A stretch of DNA of 64,000 bases from Halicephalobus mephisto (GCA_009193035.1 SWDT01000011.1:186001-250000); one strand, 5' to 3'; positions 47,701-59,199 are shown, counted from the stretch's first letter. Program-made: numbers and translations. Notes: generated from the letters alone by a model not told the origin.

Positions 47701-50600
47701 TAAAAAAGTCAAAAAAATCAAATAAATTAAAAAAGTTAAAAAAATTTAAAAAATTTAAAAAATTTAAAAAGTCAAAAAAATCAAATAAATTCGGTTGGTG
47801 TATTTTCGACAAACAATTTTCAAAACGTTTGTTTTTGCTTTAGCTTTATCTATTTTGATCGTTCATTTTCATAAACAAATATACTTTTTTTGTTGATTAC
47901 AATTATATAGTAAACTTTTTTAAAAATAATTAGGAATCTAAAAAATAAAAATGAATTTGGATATTTGAATGTCGAACTTTCACTAAATTATTTTGAAACA
48001 TTTATTTTCTGTTTTAATTTAATCAATTTTAATAATTCTTTTTTACAATCAGATCTACTTTTTCTGTTAATTATAGTTATCTAATAAGTTTTTCGAAAGA
48101 AGAAATTAGAAATTTAAAAAATGGAAGTGAATTTAGATATTTGAATGTTGAACTTTCACTAAATTATTTTGAAACATTTATTTTCTGTTTTAATTTAATC
48201 AATTTTGATAATTGTTTTTTGTAATCAGATCTGCTTCTTCTTCTGATTACAGTTATCTAATAAGTTTTTTGGAAAAATTAGAAATATGAAAAAAAAATTA
48301 AAAACTTTGAATTTTCTAGATTACCTCGATTCAGGCAAATTTAGTGAAACTGAATTGCAAATTTGAAATATATTCAAAAAAATGTAAAATTTAAATTTTG
48401 ACTTATGAAAATTTTTTTCAGATGATTTTGTTGAATAAGCTGATTGCGGACGAAGAAGGAGCTGTTTTCGGACTGGATCTTCTGAGATCTCTAATCAAGG
48501 GTATCAACTGGAGAGAAACGGGGTACTTTGCGAGGGTCACTATTTGTACTTTCCTCATCCGGGAACTCGGAGACGAAAGTAAAGGCATAGTAGTTCCGAA
48601 AACTACTCAATGTGTTTTGTCTGCTCAAATGATCGTCGAAAAATTTTACATCATCGTCTGGTACTGGTTGTTTTTTCTTCAGATGGCCAATATTTACAGT
48701 TTTTTTCATTGGATTCATCTTCTGACTTTCAAGGAATCGAGGAACTACATCAAGGTGATCCTCGAGGACTCCATGGAGATCAATTTTCCCTTGATCGTCC
48801 ACGACAGGAAGTACAGATTCAAAAAAACGAAAAAATTGGAAGAAGAAAACAGAAAAAAAAACGAATATTACAGACTAAAAGCCGAAGGAGCCTCAAAAGA
48901 GGAGATCGACGAGGCCTACAACGAGTACATCAAGGTCTTCGACGACAACTCCAAGGAGTTTATCCAGTGGGAAGTGAGTAACTGTGAATTAATTAATTAA
49001 TATACTGTAGAACATTATACAACCTTCCAAAATCTAATGCAAAAAAAACATAATTTTTAGTCCGGTAAAAGATGGAAATTGTCACTATCGGATTACAATT
49101 ATTGTTACAAATTTCAAATATCCATGAAAATGTAACATTTCGCAATTATTACAAAACCAAAAATTACGATTTTGTGTAGTTGAAAATTTGTGAACAAAAA
49201 GTTGACTTTTTTAAATTAATTATAATATTAAAAAACATAATTTTAGTCCAATAAAAAATGGAAATTGTCACAAAAGTCAAATATTCATAAAAATTTTATA
49301 TTTTTGTAACATTTTCCAATTATTACAAAACCAAAAATTATGATTTTTTAAGTGTACAAATTCTAAAAATTTAGGGAATTTTATCAAATTTTCTAATATT
49401 TTCTACAATATAGTTGGTTTTTTTAAATCTTTGAAAATCTCTTGAAATTTTATATAATCTTTAAAATTTTAGAATTTTTCAAATTTTAATGAAACATTTT
49501 TGAAAACTTAAAATTTTTCAAAATTTTCGAAATTAAAATTTTAGAAAATTAAATTTGTTTCGAAACAAAATTGATTTTTAATTTTTTTTAAATGCAATTA
49601 TTTTAGAAAAAAAGAGAAAGCAACAGGAGGTGCTACCAAGAGCACCTGGAGAACAACTTTGATGATTTTCTTCAATTCATCGGAAAAGATGGAATTTTCG
49701 CCATTAAAATGATAAACAACAACACTGGATATCACGTAGCCGGGTTCATCATCAGCAAGATCTTTGAAAAATATATTTGTTTCATTAAAACCGAACAAAA
49801 AGCAAAACTAAATAATTTGTAAGTTTTTTATATTTTTAATTATTGCTAGGATAGAAATAGGAAAAATGTTACTAATCTTTACTCAACAGTAAGACATAGA
49901 TAATGATTATTATATATCTTTTACAAAAGCGAATCGAGAATCTCACTCTTGCCCTACAGTATTCCACGGTCCCTGATTTTCAAGCTATCTATTAAAGTAC
50001 TATCTTTCTAGTGAAGTTTTCTGTCCTAAAAGTAGTCCAATAATATATAGAATTATATTGGTTAAAACAAATTGTTAAAATAGAAAACGGAAGTATTTAA
50101 TAATCTTTACTAGAATAATGAAAAAAATACAATTTATATATATTCATCTACACAACTGCAATCTAAGATCTTACTTATGCCCTACAGTATTCTACGGTCC
50201 CTTATTTTCAAGCTATCTATCCAAGTACTATCTTTTTAGTTTAGTTTTCTGTCCTAAAAGTAGTCCAATAATATATAGAATTATATTGGTTAAAACAAAT
50301 TGTTAAAATAGAAAACGGAAGTATTTAATAATCTTTACTAGAATAATGAAAAAAGGATACAATTACTATATATCTCTCGTACCAGACAACTGATAATCTC
50401 ACTCATGCCCTACAGTATTCCACGATCCCTGATATTCAAGCTATCTATTCAAGTACTATCTTTTTAGTTTAGTTTTCTGTCCCAACAATTATAAAAGTGA
50501 ATCTTTCAGGGAAATCGAATACTTGCCCTCCAGTCCTCCGAAAACAGATCAAACCATCGTGTTTTTGAATGACGAAAATCCAAAATTTGCGGATGTTTGA
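44742..50600 (+). CDS. Innexin C, gap-junction protein with long C-terminal tail, 508 aa
   Basis: Exons 44742..45126, 45965..46163, 47289..47376, 48422..48973, 49607..49818 and 50510..50600, all in phase. Marks are DEDVIDSANNR at the N-terminus; loop-1 Cys52 and Cys70 (IKCW, DYCFVEGTFF); FYQWIP (99-104) with the conserved Pro; loop 2 FARVTIC and TTQCVL; and MIVEKFYIIVWYW at segment 4. NQT at 81 is a possible N-glycosylation site. The C-terminal tail is about 210 residues, well beyond the usual innexin, with a highly charged helical stretch (KKLEEENRKKNEYYRLKAEG). Exon 1 ends at SCTT before GTAGG; the apparent Cys codon there is intronic. The start is the ATG after the TTGCAG acceptor. All five introns hold MITEs or tandem arrays, so the gene spans 5.9 kb. 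Confidence 0.92.
45646..45928. mobile_element. MITE of the ACCGTAAAAACTC family, split by an insertion
   Basis: The left end TACTGTAAAAATTCTAATAG (45646) and right end TTATTAGAGGTTTTACGGTA (to 45928) match the termini of the 34478-34626 element. They are separated by a complete second MITE. Confidence 0.8.
45701..45900. mobile_element. MITE nested inside another MITE, 200 bp
   Basis: Terminal inverted repeats TACAGTCGACTCTATTTAAC (left) and GTTATATTGAGAGTCGATTG-TA (right). The interior has two copies of TTCAGTCTTAGCAAAATTTT. Confidence 0.82.
46200..46640. repeat. About 101-bp tandem repeat, 4 copies, in innexin C intron 2
   Basis: GAGACCGATATTTCGATATT starts near 46224, 46327, 46428 and 46528, and a degenerate copy follows at 46627. 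Alternate units are most alike (first with third, second with fourth in the GATCCCGTCACGAAAT versus GATCTTGTTACGAAAT part), suggesting duplication of a two-unit block. Confidence 0.88.
46850..47210. repeat. About 20-bp TTCGAATTTGAATGGTTAA repeat in innexin C intron 2
   Basis: Words TCAATTTTCGAATTCGA, TTAATTTCCGAATTCAAATG and variants alternate; many are TTCGAA palindromes. Confidence 0.78.
47800..48290. repeat. About 172-bp tandem repeat, 3 copies, in innexin C intron 3
   Basis: CAATCAGATCTACTTTTTCT-like and TTGAACTTTCACTAAATTATT blocks recur at about 47860, 48045 and 48220. The last two copies are closest. Confidence 0.75.
49020..49360. mobile_element. MITE family copies in innexin C intron 4
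   Basis: One copy (about 49025-49185) ends CCAAAAATTACGATTTTGTG and shares GATGGAAATTGTCACTATC with the 38228-38396 element. A shortened second copy follows to 49350. Confidence 0.75.
49840..50490. repeat. 228-bp tandem repeat, 2-3 copies, in the last intron of innexin C
   Basis: GCCCTACAGTATTC starts at 49951, 50179 and 50407, exactly 228 bp apart. Units share TCAAGCTATCTATCCAAGTA, AGTTTTCTGTCC and AATAATCTTTACTAGAATAA. Confidence 0.88.
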
Positions 50601-50768
50601 AGTTTTTTGTTTTTGTTACTCGTGCCTTTGTTTCAAATTTGTTAAATATTTAATATTATTTTGAAAATGTTTATATTTTTCCCGGAATTAAATTGAGGAA
50701 TATTCTGCTGAATTTGCGATGAACAGGAGGTTAGAGACCACGATTGAAGTAAAATAATAATTATTGAA

Positions 50769-52009
50769 TCGAGTACTTATCTATTTGACAGTAAGTCCGC
50801 AGAGCGTTGGTCCCGGAGGGAAATCCCCTGAGGGCCAATGGGAGATTCACGATCATGGAACGACGGGAAATTCAGGATTGCGCAATATTTTGTAAAAGTT
50901 GTTTTTTATCTCGTGCCTCCGGTTTTATAAATTTATTTTATATATTTTTCATCTATCCGCGGATAGTACAATGGTAGTACAAGTGAATTCAAATTCACGA
51001 GACTTGGGTTCGATTCCCGACCGAAGACCGGCAGCTAGAAGCCTAGCCCGCAAGCTGCTTGTAGGCTAAAGAAGCGAAGCCCTCTGGATATCTCTCATTA
51101 GAGGCCCGGTTGACCAAAGACAAGCTAGATGATAAGAAGAATCCCAAGGTCCTAGGAACGGAAGACTCGCACCGACGGATGAGTTGGATCAAAGGTACAA
51201 GGGTTTAACTTTAGTATTGTTTGTGAACTTTGAATGTGCGATATGGGAATAAATAGAAATAGAAATATTTTCCACCTATCAGCGGATCGGGAGCCCCTAA
51301 TCACGATTCAACAATAATAAACTTTGTAAATTAACAAAATACAAAATAAACAAGTAATCAGGAAGGACATATTGGTGTCTCAGATAGCCTGGGGGCTTGA
51401 CTCTTGCTTTAGACCATAAAGACGTTATTCCCCAATTTTGTACCAAATACATAACTTTTGGAAGAGGCAATAAACAACAACAACTCTTGCTTTAGGATAT
51501 GCGAGACTGAAGTAACGCGGACTGAGGTACCATAAATTATAAAAACTAACTAGTTTCAACTTTTTTTTCCACGATAAATTTATCTCCCAAAAAACACAAT
51601 TTGGAGAAAAAGCAAAAAATCAGTCACAAAACTCGGAGTGTCAGACTTTTATTTTTAGATTGTTTTTTTCATTGAATCACAATGAGAATGAAAAAAATCA
51701 AGATAGTTATCAGGAACTTTCGTGAGGAGAGTTTATTTTACTTTTTAGGGTATTTTTGGATCAATTTTCATACATATTGAAAACTGTTAGATCAATGATA
51801 GGGATTTCTGCTCCACGTGGAGATGAAAAAGATATACAAAATTGATTTACTGAGTTGGAGACAGGATATACAAAACAACTTTAATAATTATTACATAATT
51901 TATTTAAATTTTCGCCAATTTACAATCGTAAATCTCCCATTGGCCCTCAGGGGATTTCTCTCCGGGACCAACGCTCTGCGGGCTTACTGTCAAATAGATA
52001 AGTACTCGA
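50769..52009. repeat. Pair of 85-bp inverted repeats 1.07 kb apart
   Basis: Arms at 50769-50853 and 51925-52009 are reverse complements with about three mismatches (core CAGAGCGTTGGTCCCGGAG against CTCCGGGACCAACGCTCTG). A SINE-like element lies between. The arms are GC-rich against AT-rich surroundings. They sit between the 3' end of innexin C and the 5' end of innexin D. Confidence 0.85.
50953..51270 (+). mobile_element. tRNA-derived SINE
   Basis: It has an A box TAGTACAATGG (50964-50974) and a perfect B box GGTTCGATTCC (51007-51017), 33 bp apart. A GC-rich unrelated body follows, with a tail ATAAATAGAAATAGAAATA. The ends do not form a tRNA acceptor stem, so it is not a tRNA gene. Confidence 0.7.
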
Positions 52010-52338
52010 TCCAAGAAGAACGAACTTATTTTGGTTATCAAGAAGCTTCGTGATTTGAGAGCAGCGGGAGTTGATTTTGTTCTTTTTGTCTCGATTTCAA
52101 CATACATTGGAGATGATTGAAATTCGCAAAGCTATGAAAAAATTTGTAACGGGAATTGATGATATTTCTGCCGCATCTTTATTGATCTTTTAGGTAATGT
52201 TTCGGAAGGTTAGCTTAGTCCGAAATGATTTTAACAGTGTTCATGATAAGACCGCTCCTTACTATGATAGATCGCAGATTCTTATCATTCTTGTCTGTTT
52301 CGCTAATTTGGAGTTGGCTGTGCGCTTTAGTTGCAGAA
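51271..52338. other. Intergenic upstream of innexin D
   Basis: It holds the right arm of the 85-bp inverted repeat (51925-52009). At 51410-51490 a GC-richer stretch ends AATAAACAACAACAAC, like the 3' tail of a non-LTR element. The acceptor TTTAGTTGCAG (AG at 52335-52336) lies 2 bp before the innexin D ATG. Confidence 0.45.
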
Positions 52339-53976
52339 ATGGACTATATTGTAAATGTTGTGGATAAATTCTACAGTGACAACCGAGAAGATGATATTTT
52401 TGATCGGCTAACTTACAAAATAACTCCTTTACTTCTTATGATCGCCGTCGCTGTAAACACGACTGCTCTGTACATGGGAAACATCATTGAATGCTTCACA
52501 AAAGCTGAATTCAGAGGTGGCTGGGTACAGTATGTCAAAGATTATTGTTTCGTGGAGAATACTTATTTTCTAAGACCGGAAGAAGCAGACAACATGCCTT
52601 TGTCCTTCAGAAGCGAGCGGTACATCGCCTACTACCAGTGGGTCCCCTTCATCCTGGCTCTTCAGGCGTTTTCGTTCTATCTTCCTCATACTGTTTTCCG
52701 ATCCTTCAACTGGATCACTGGATATTATGTTTATTCCGTCGTCATCACTGCTTCACGAAACAGTCTGGATCCCGGGGATAAAAGAAAAAAAGCGATTACT
52801 CAAATCGCAAATGTGCTCTACAGAGCCAGTAGAGTTAAGCATTATTGGCTCCACTTCTTCAAAGGCCAGAACTTCGTCACGATAATGTACTTCACCATGA
52901 AAGTCTGCAATCTTATCCTGACTTGCATCCACATGTACATCTTTAAAATTTTCATCGGAAACTTTCTTTTCGCTTTGGACGTTCTCAGACACGGTGTGCA
53001 ATGGAGGTCTTCGGGGCTTTTCCCCAGAGTCACCCTCTGTGACATGCAGATATTGAGGTTCGGAGCCCCGCTGAACTACACCATGGAATGTGTTCTTCCT
53101 TTGAATATGATGAATGAAAAAATTTTTGTTTTCTTTTATTTTTGGATGATTCTTTTGTTCTTTTTGAACTTGATCAGCATCTGGATATGGTTCTCCAGAA
53201 TGCTGAGTCGACATACGTTCTTCAATCATCTCTTGACTAGTTTCACTGCCGATGACGCAGATTGGGTGAGTTTCTTCCGATTTTTCCGGAAACAAAGATG
53301 ATTTCAGAGAAAAAACACGGCTTCCAGTCCTGATGGCCATAGTTCAGAGTATCCAGTAAGTTCATTTGTTAATTAAATAATAAATTAAATCGAATCTACT
53401 TTAGTTGTTAAATTCGGACAAACACGGTGTAACAAGGAGAAATTTGGACTACGGATGGGACATGAGATTGGTTCTCGGGATGATAAAAGAACACGCCGGT
53501 CTTATCTTCACTAGTTCTGTGTTTCGAGAAGTCAATCGATTGGTCAGTTGTGTTTTCTGCAATTTAAGTGCTGAAAATTAGAATACTGTAAAAACTTCCA
53601 AAATTTAATCGAAAATTATGAAAAATTCAAAAATCTTGAAAAAGTTTGAAAAATTCTTGAATTTATGAAAAGTTTTTAAATTTCTAAGAATTTTATAAAA
53701 GATTTTTAAATTTATAAAAATTTTATGATTCTTAAATTTCTAAAAAATTTATAGTTTTTAAATTTCCGGAAATTTTATAAAAAAGTTTTTAATTTTTAAA
53801 AATTTTATGATTCTTAAATTTCCTAGAATCTTAAGGAAATTTTTGGAATTAACATCTGAAATCAAAAATTCTGGAAAATTTTCATCAAAATTATTTCATA
53901 ATATTGATTTTTAAGTTTTTAATCATTTTAGAGAGAAGAAGAAGGAAACGAATCTCCGGCAACGATTGAAGAATAA
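52339..53976 (+). CDS. Innexin D, gap-junction protein, 385 aa
   Basis: Exons 52339..53265, 53308..53355, 53405..53542 and 53932..53976, all phase 0. Marks are REDDIFDRLTYK at the N-terminus; loop-1 Cys52 and Cys70 (IECF, DYCFVENTYF); YYQWVP (98-103); loop 2 FPRVTLC and TMECVLPLNMMNEKIF; then segment 4. The tail has MRLVLGMIKEHAGLIFTS, the usual innexin tail pattern. The ATG is chosen because it follows TTGCAG by 2 bp and gives the family N-terminus; the open frame reaches further upstream but only into non-family sequence. The first exon holds all four membrane segments, unlike innexins B and C, whose membrane region is split by introns. Exons 2 and 4 are very small (48 and 45 bp). It lies 1.7 kb downstream of innexin C on the same strand. 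Confidence 0.93.
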
Positions 53977-54528
53977 TAGTAATCAAAAAAGTTCTCAAAG
54001 TCATCCAGCTAATGTTACTGTGTGTTTCTACAAAATATATTTCGTAAAAAATATTTGATTTTATCGAAAAATAAATTTTATCAAAAAGTAAATTTTATCA
54101 AAAAATAAATTTTATTAAAAAGTAAATTTTATTAAAATTTATATTTTATTGAAAAGTAAATTTTATCAAAAAATAAATTTTAAAAAAAAATAAATTTTAT
54201 AAAAAAATAAATTTTATTAAAAAGTAAATTTTATCAAAAAATTGACCTTTGATCAAACATTTTAAATCAGATTCTAGTAAGCATTGTTTTGTTTGAATTA
54301 CGGCCATGTGCATTCAATTATTCGATTTTATTTCAATTTTATTTCATTTAAAAAAATTGTTTTCTGTGAAAAAACCGACTGTGCTTCCGACAAAAAAGAC
54401 GAAATGATACAGGTTAATCAAACAACCATAATTGTTTGAAATTCTTTTTTGCAACAGATTCAGGAAACAAACAATTAAGACCGAAAATAACAATGGGTTG
54501 AAAAAAGTCAAATCGTTACAAAATTTAC
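53977..54528. repeat. Intergenic, 17-18-bp AAATTTTATCAAAAAATA repeat
   Basis: Between 54050 and 54250, AAATTTTAT(C/T)AAAAA(A/G)T units repeat about ten times. The rest, to the protease promoter, holds the conserved block CAGGTTAATCAAACA near 54411, shared with the other protease promoter copies. Confidence 0.6.
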
Positions 54529-54536
54529 TATATAAG
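54529..54536 (+). promoter_or_regulatory. TATA box of cysteine protease gene 1
   Basis: TATATAAG lies 374 bp before the ATG; the second gene has the same box 377 bp before its ATG. A first non-coding exon probably ends near 54601 (ACACC before GTAAGAAAT) and splices to TTTTTAG at 54896, six bases before the ATG. Confidence 0.65.
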
Positions 54537-54902
54537 AGAAAGGTGAATCCTGAAAAATCAGAATCACATTTGGATTTGTCTACTGCCTTCATTGGAACAC
54601 CGTAAGAAATGTCCGACTTCTCCGGAATGCAGCTGAAGATTTCGGATCCTTTGAGTATCTCGGAGGAATTCGTAGAACTTCCTGGGATCGAGAAAGGAGT
54701 TTCCAAATCGTTGAGGATGTCATAGAAGCTTCCAGAACCATCTGTAATTAAATACAAAACTTTCAAGTTTTCTAGAATCTTGTAAAAATTACAATCATCT
54801 CAAATAGAGAATAATGTTTCCCAAAAGTTTTGACAATTCGTATCGAGACTATTTCGTAACATATGTTTTGAGTTTTTATGATTTTATGATTTTTAGGTGA
54901 AA

Positions 54903-56236
54903 ATGAGATTCCTCCTTTTGGGTCTTGCTCTCTTCTTGTTCGCTTTGACTCACGCTGCCCCTGGCAATGGCAAAGGTACGATCTTCGACAAGTTATCGGA
55001 GATCGCAGAGAAGCTCAAGGACAAGGACGCAATCGCGGACAAGTTGGCGGAGATCAAAGACAAGATCAAGAACAAGAAGATGAAAATCAACGATGCTTTG
55101 AGACAAGCAAAGGGCCGTTGGATGGATCTGAGTGACGATGCCTTCGATGCTGCTGTCAGTGAATTCCACATTCCAATCAAGGATAATACTGACAAAGCTA
55201 CTAAGAAAATCAAATTCGCCAAGAACTTGGAAAAAGCCCAAGAGTTGTCAACCAGAAACAATAATGCTTTCTTCGGAGTCACTCCTTTCAGTTTCATGGA
55301 CTTTGATGAATTCAAACATGTAAAATATTTTATTTTTTTACTTTTATTACAGTAATGATTTAGAACTTCACGATGAAGCCAATGTCGACAGACGAACTTC
55401 CGAAAGGAAACGCTCAGAAATTCGGAAATAGCAGGAGAAAGAGACAAGCCACAACTGTCGATTTGAGAGCAAACAACGCAGTTGGTGATGTCAGAAATCA
55501 AGGACAATGTGGATGTTAGTTTTCTACCATAATAGCAAATTATCTATAATTATAATTCCATAGTCTTAGAATCAATATCTGAAATTAAGGATCCTAGGAA
55601 TTTTTTTCGAGATTATTTTTATCCACATTTGTTTACAATTTTAAAATTGTATGATTTTTAGCCTGCTGGAGTTTCGCAACTGTGACAACGATGGAAACTT
55701 CACACTTCAAGAAAACTGGACAACTTCTGGATTTGGCCGAGCAACAATTCGTCAATTGCGACACAAACAACAATGGGTGCAACGGAGGATGGATGTCGAC
55801 TGCTTACACCTATGCTAAGACCAATGGAATCCCTCAAGAATCCACGAATCCCTACCAGGCCGCGGAATCTACATGCACGGCTCCCACAGGAACGGTCGTT
55901 AAAGTTTCTAATTACTATCAACTGTATCCCAGTGACACGACTTCAATGATGAATGCCATTGATCAAGGATACTCCCTTGCCATTGCTTTGAAGGCTGGAA
56001 CTGAAGACTTCATGTACTACAATGATGGAATCCTCGAGAACAACATTGAATGCACCGACAACACCATCGATCATGGTGTCGCCATTGTAGGATACGGTAC
56101 TTCAGACGGCATTCCTTACTGGATCGTCAGAAACTCCTGGGGACCTTACTGGGGAGAAGACGGCTACGTTAGAATCCGCAGAGGAGTCAACTACTGCATG
56201 ATGGAACAATATCCTTTCTTCGTCAATACCGTTTAG
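54903..56236 (+). CDS. Secreted papain-family (C1A) cysteine protease 1, 380 aa
   Basis: Exons 54903..55319, 55364..55514 and 55662..56236. The protein has a signal peptide (MRFLLLGLALFLFALTHA), then a Lys-rich amphipathic prodomain with only the end of the inhibitor pattern recognisable (FFGVTPFSFMDFDEF). RRKR (163-166), a furin-type site, stands before the mature enzyme. The active site is complete: Gln185, Cys191 (CGSCWSFA), His327 (DHGVAIVGYG) and Asn347 (RNSWG). GCNGG (228-232) and AEQQFVNC fit cathepsin L-like enzymes. It probably acts in the gut lumen or an acidic compartment; this is inference from family and signal. The exon-2 acceptor is the second AG (55363), since the first (55352) would give a stop at once. 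AATAAA lies at 56275-56280. It is a tandem duplicate of the gene at 60177. Confidence 0.93.
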
Positions 56237-56601
56237 GATGATAATTCCGCTATTTGGAATGTTGCAACCAGTAAAATAAACTCATACTGAAATTTTTGGA
56301 GATTCAGAGTAACCTTTCATCCAAAAATCAAAATGTATTTTTCCGATATTTTATTTTTTTATTCCATGAAAGTCGCTTGTTAGAAATTATCAAAGTTGTT
56401 ATAGAAAAGATGTTCTTAAATTAATGTTATGTCTTTACTTAACAATAAGACACAAATATAAGAATAGGAACAATATTACCAAGTATCAGAGCTACACTCA
56501 GGGAGGACTCTCGATACACCGAAGTGTTCTCTTTTGTACTCCTCCGTGGAGAGCAGGGACGGTTAAGACTTCGGTATTCTGAATATCTCTGGTCATGGGG
56601 A

Positions 56602-56826
56602 CTATGCGTCCACAACAATTTGTGTTGGAGTTTTTATTATGGAGAAATTTATGATTCTTTCGCATTGCGCTTCATTTAATTCTTGATAAGCTTGTCGAAC
56701 TAGCTTTTCGATGGCAAATACGTATTCAGGAATACTTTTGTGATCTAGTGTTCTTCTGCTGAAGCACTCGACAACTCGGAAGGTAACTAGATATGGAATT
56801 TTCAACTTTTTGCTCAATTCCTTCAA
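56602..56826 (-). pseudogene. Retrotransposon gag-like remnant
   Basis: A 74-codon minus-strand frame reads IPEYVFAIEKLVRQAYQELN followed by EAQCERII. This resembles the capsid part of LTR-retrotransposon gag proteins (the pattern EYxxxIExLxRxAYPxL...ERxxxxxFI). Only a fragment is visible, and no polymerase or LTRs are nearby. Confidence 0.45.
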
Positions 56827-57415
56827 TAGTTCAGTGTCTATACTCGTTTAGTTTTATCTTTTTTATATTCTAGTGGAATCTTGATCTTCTGGCAAAGGCT
56901 GTGAACAGTGTGAGCTATGATCGCCATCACCGCTCCCGAGATTATAAAAGTTTTGGATTGTAGAATAAAGATACCAGATCGAAAGACAAGTTCCGAAACC
57001 TTTGTTTAGGCTGAGTTGTCTCTATTTCCTATATTTTAGTATGTGTATTGTTTGTTTTGCTTTTTTTAAAATTATTCTTTAAAATGATTGAAGTTTTAGA
57101 ATACTGATTTTTAACATTCTAGAACAGTTGTATTTTTTGTTTCTTGTTAATAGTGCTGTTACATGACCTAATTCTTCCATTTCAATTTCAGATGTTTTTA
57201 ATATTTTACTTTGAACTGTGATTGTATTTCAATTGTAGACATGTACTTTTAGGTTCCAGTTTTCGTATTTCTGAGGGCTGAAGAAAAAAGGGGTACGGAA
57301 TTCATGGTTCCTCAATTTTTAACCTTTTTCCAAGATTTCACAATTTGTTTTATTCTGATCATGTTCATCCAGAAATCTTAATATAAATATGAAACTTTGT
57401 AGATAATTACCTAAG

Positions 57416-57590
57416 TACAATCAACTTGGATATAAGATACCCCTTGGGACCGGGTAAAGCGTATGTTATAAGAAAGGATATATCATAGTAGGGGTAAATC
57501 TGAAGGCAGACTAACCAAACTCACTCACACTGTATGCTATAACAAGAGATATGTTATAGTAAGAGTATTTTATATCCAAGTTCTACTGTA
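57416..57590. mobile_element. MITE, CAGTAGAACTTGGATATAA termini, copy 1
   Basis: 175 bp. The right end TTATATCCAAGTTCTACTG is the inverse of the left end, and TA flanks both sides. An internal hairpin (ATGTTATAAGAAAGGATATA against TATGTTATAGTAAGAG-type text) is present. Nearly identical to 61625-61801. Confidence 0.87.
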
Positions 57591-59199
57591 TTTGTTTTTC
57601 AGAGATTAGGAAATTCTTCAAAACTGTTCGAAAAATGGTTTGAATCTTTTCTGTGAGCGATATAATAAGCTAGAGTATTGTCTCCCAAGCAGCGTCTTAA
57701 CAAAGTGAACCTTCACTAATTGGTTTATACTGTTCTTTATTCTTTATTTGAGCAGTTTTCAAAAGAAAAATAAGTTGGGTAACAAGTTGTAATTTGGTAC
57801 TAATATAAAGATTTTGACTGTGGTGTTATTGGTGGCTCAAGAAAGGGTTGTTTGTCCTACTAGTTAATTGTTGACACGATTGATCTAGATATTTTGGATT
57901 TACACACAAAAAATGGGTACATGATATGCAATGTATGGATATATTAAAACAGCCCTGATTTACCAGACGCATTATGTTCAATGTGTTGATATATGAAGTT
58001 AATATCGGCGGACTGTATTTAATATACTGGTACATTGAATATAATGCATATGATACATTAGAACCATTTTAATATATCATTTTTTGTACCTATATTTACG
58101 AGTATTCTTGTTTTTTACCGGTATTAACTTTTTTTTATCATAATATACGCATCTATAGGCCTAGCTTCTTCGCTGACAATTATGTAATGGCATGCTTGTA
58201 TTTATTATTATTATTTTTTCGATAACAAGAATCCTGAGCTGGATTTTGTATCTCTCATGCCGCATTCTATAAAGCTACTGATTAGACCTTGTAGTTCGTA
58301 TGGTATTTCATGTAACCTATAACTAACAAGGGAAGTGTATTTATTGGAAGTGGTTTTTTGAAATGAGTTATGTCATTTTGTAGTTTTTGACATATTGACT
58401 CAGAATTTGTATTCCATTTTTGCTAAATGATCTTCTGAAACGAGATAATCAGATAATTTCTAAATTTAGGATCAAGTTTTCTTGTGTTTCTGGTTATTTT
58501 TTTCGAGAAATCAGTGAGATAGTTGTAATTAGTGCAAAAAGTACATCTAGTTGCAAAAAATGATTAAAATTGGTTAAATTAAAGAAAAAAAACACTCCCA
58601 AAATTGATTCATCAAACTTCAACAAAAAGATATCTTTGGGTTTTTTCAGCACGCAATATATGAAATTTTACACATTTATCCTATTATCTCGTCCTACAAA
58701 AGCGTTTAGCAAAAATGGGATACAGATTCTGAATTGGTATGTGAAGAGCTATAAAATGGCAGAATTCATTCCAAAAGGCCACTTCAAGTAAATACACTTC
58801 CCTTGTAAGCTTTTCTTCATCCCGATGATCTCGATGGGGAATAAGTGTCTTTACATAGTTAATCTTTCCATTCATTCGACTCATGTTATGAGATGTCAAT
58901 TCCTGAAATAAGGCAAACAAGACATTTTCTTGTGTCTATTCTACTCAGTAAATCAGTACATATGCACTTGATTCATTAATAACACGAAATTTAGTTGCAA
59001 GGGTCTTACGAATCGTGACGTAGATTCTGAGACTATTTAAATCCTTCATCAACGGTTTGCATGAAAGTAGTCTCATCGGTCACTATATGCAACAAAATGG
59101 AACTGAAAAATTTACAACTGCTCAAAAAACTGAATCCTGATGTAATAGATTAGGAGCAAGTTACGATAGAAAGATACAGTATTTCACGATGTGCCATAA

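Noticed and set aside
50953..51030. Functional tRNA gene
   Set aside because: A and B boxes are present, but the acceptor and anticodon arms do not pair properly; a long SINE-like body follows.
52225..52338. 38-residue N-terminal extension of innexin D
   Set aside because: The TTTAGTTGCAG acceptor directly before the inner ATG and the conserved innexin N-terminus favour the inner start.
54344..54766. 140-residue minus-strand frame over the protease promoter
   Set aside because: It overlaps the TATA box and 5' region of protease 1 and has no recognisable domain. The matching region of protease 2 (59879-60136) keeps only a short frame.
57895..58085. Palindromic AT-rich stretch as a further MITE
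   Set aside because: Ends (AAAAAATGGGTACATGATAT against ATATCATTTTTTGTACC) pair only partly and no second copy is in the window.
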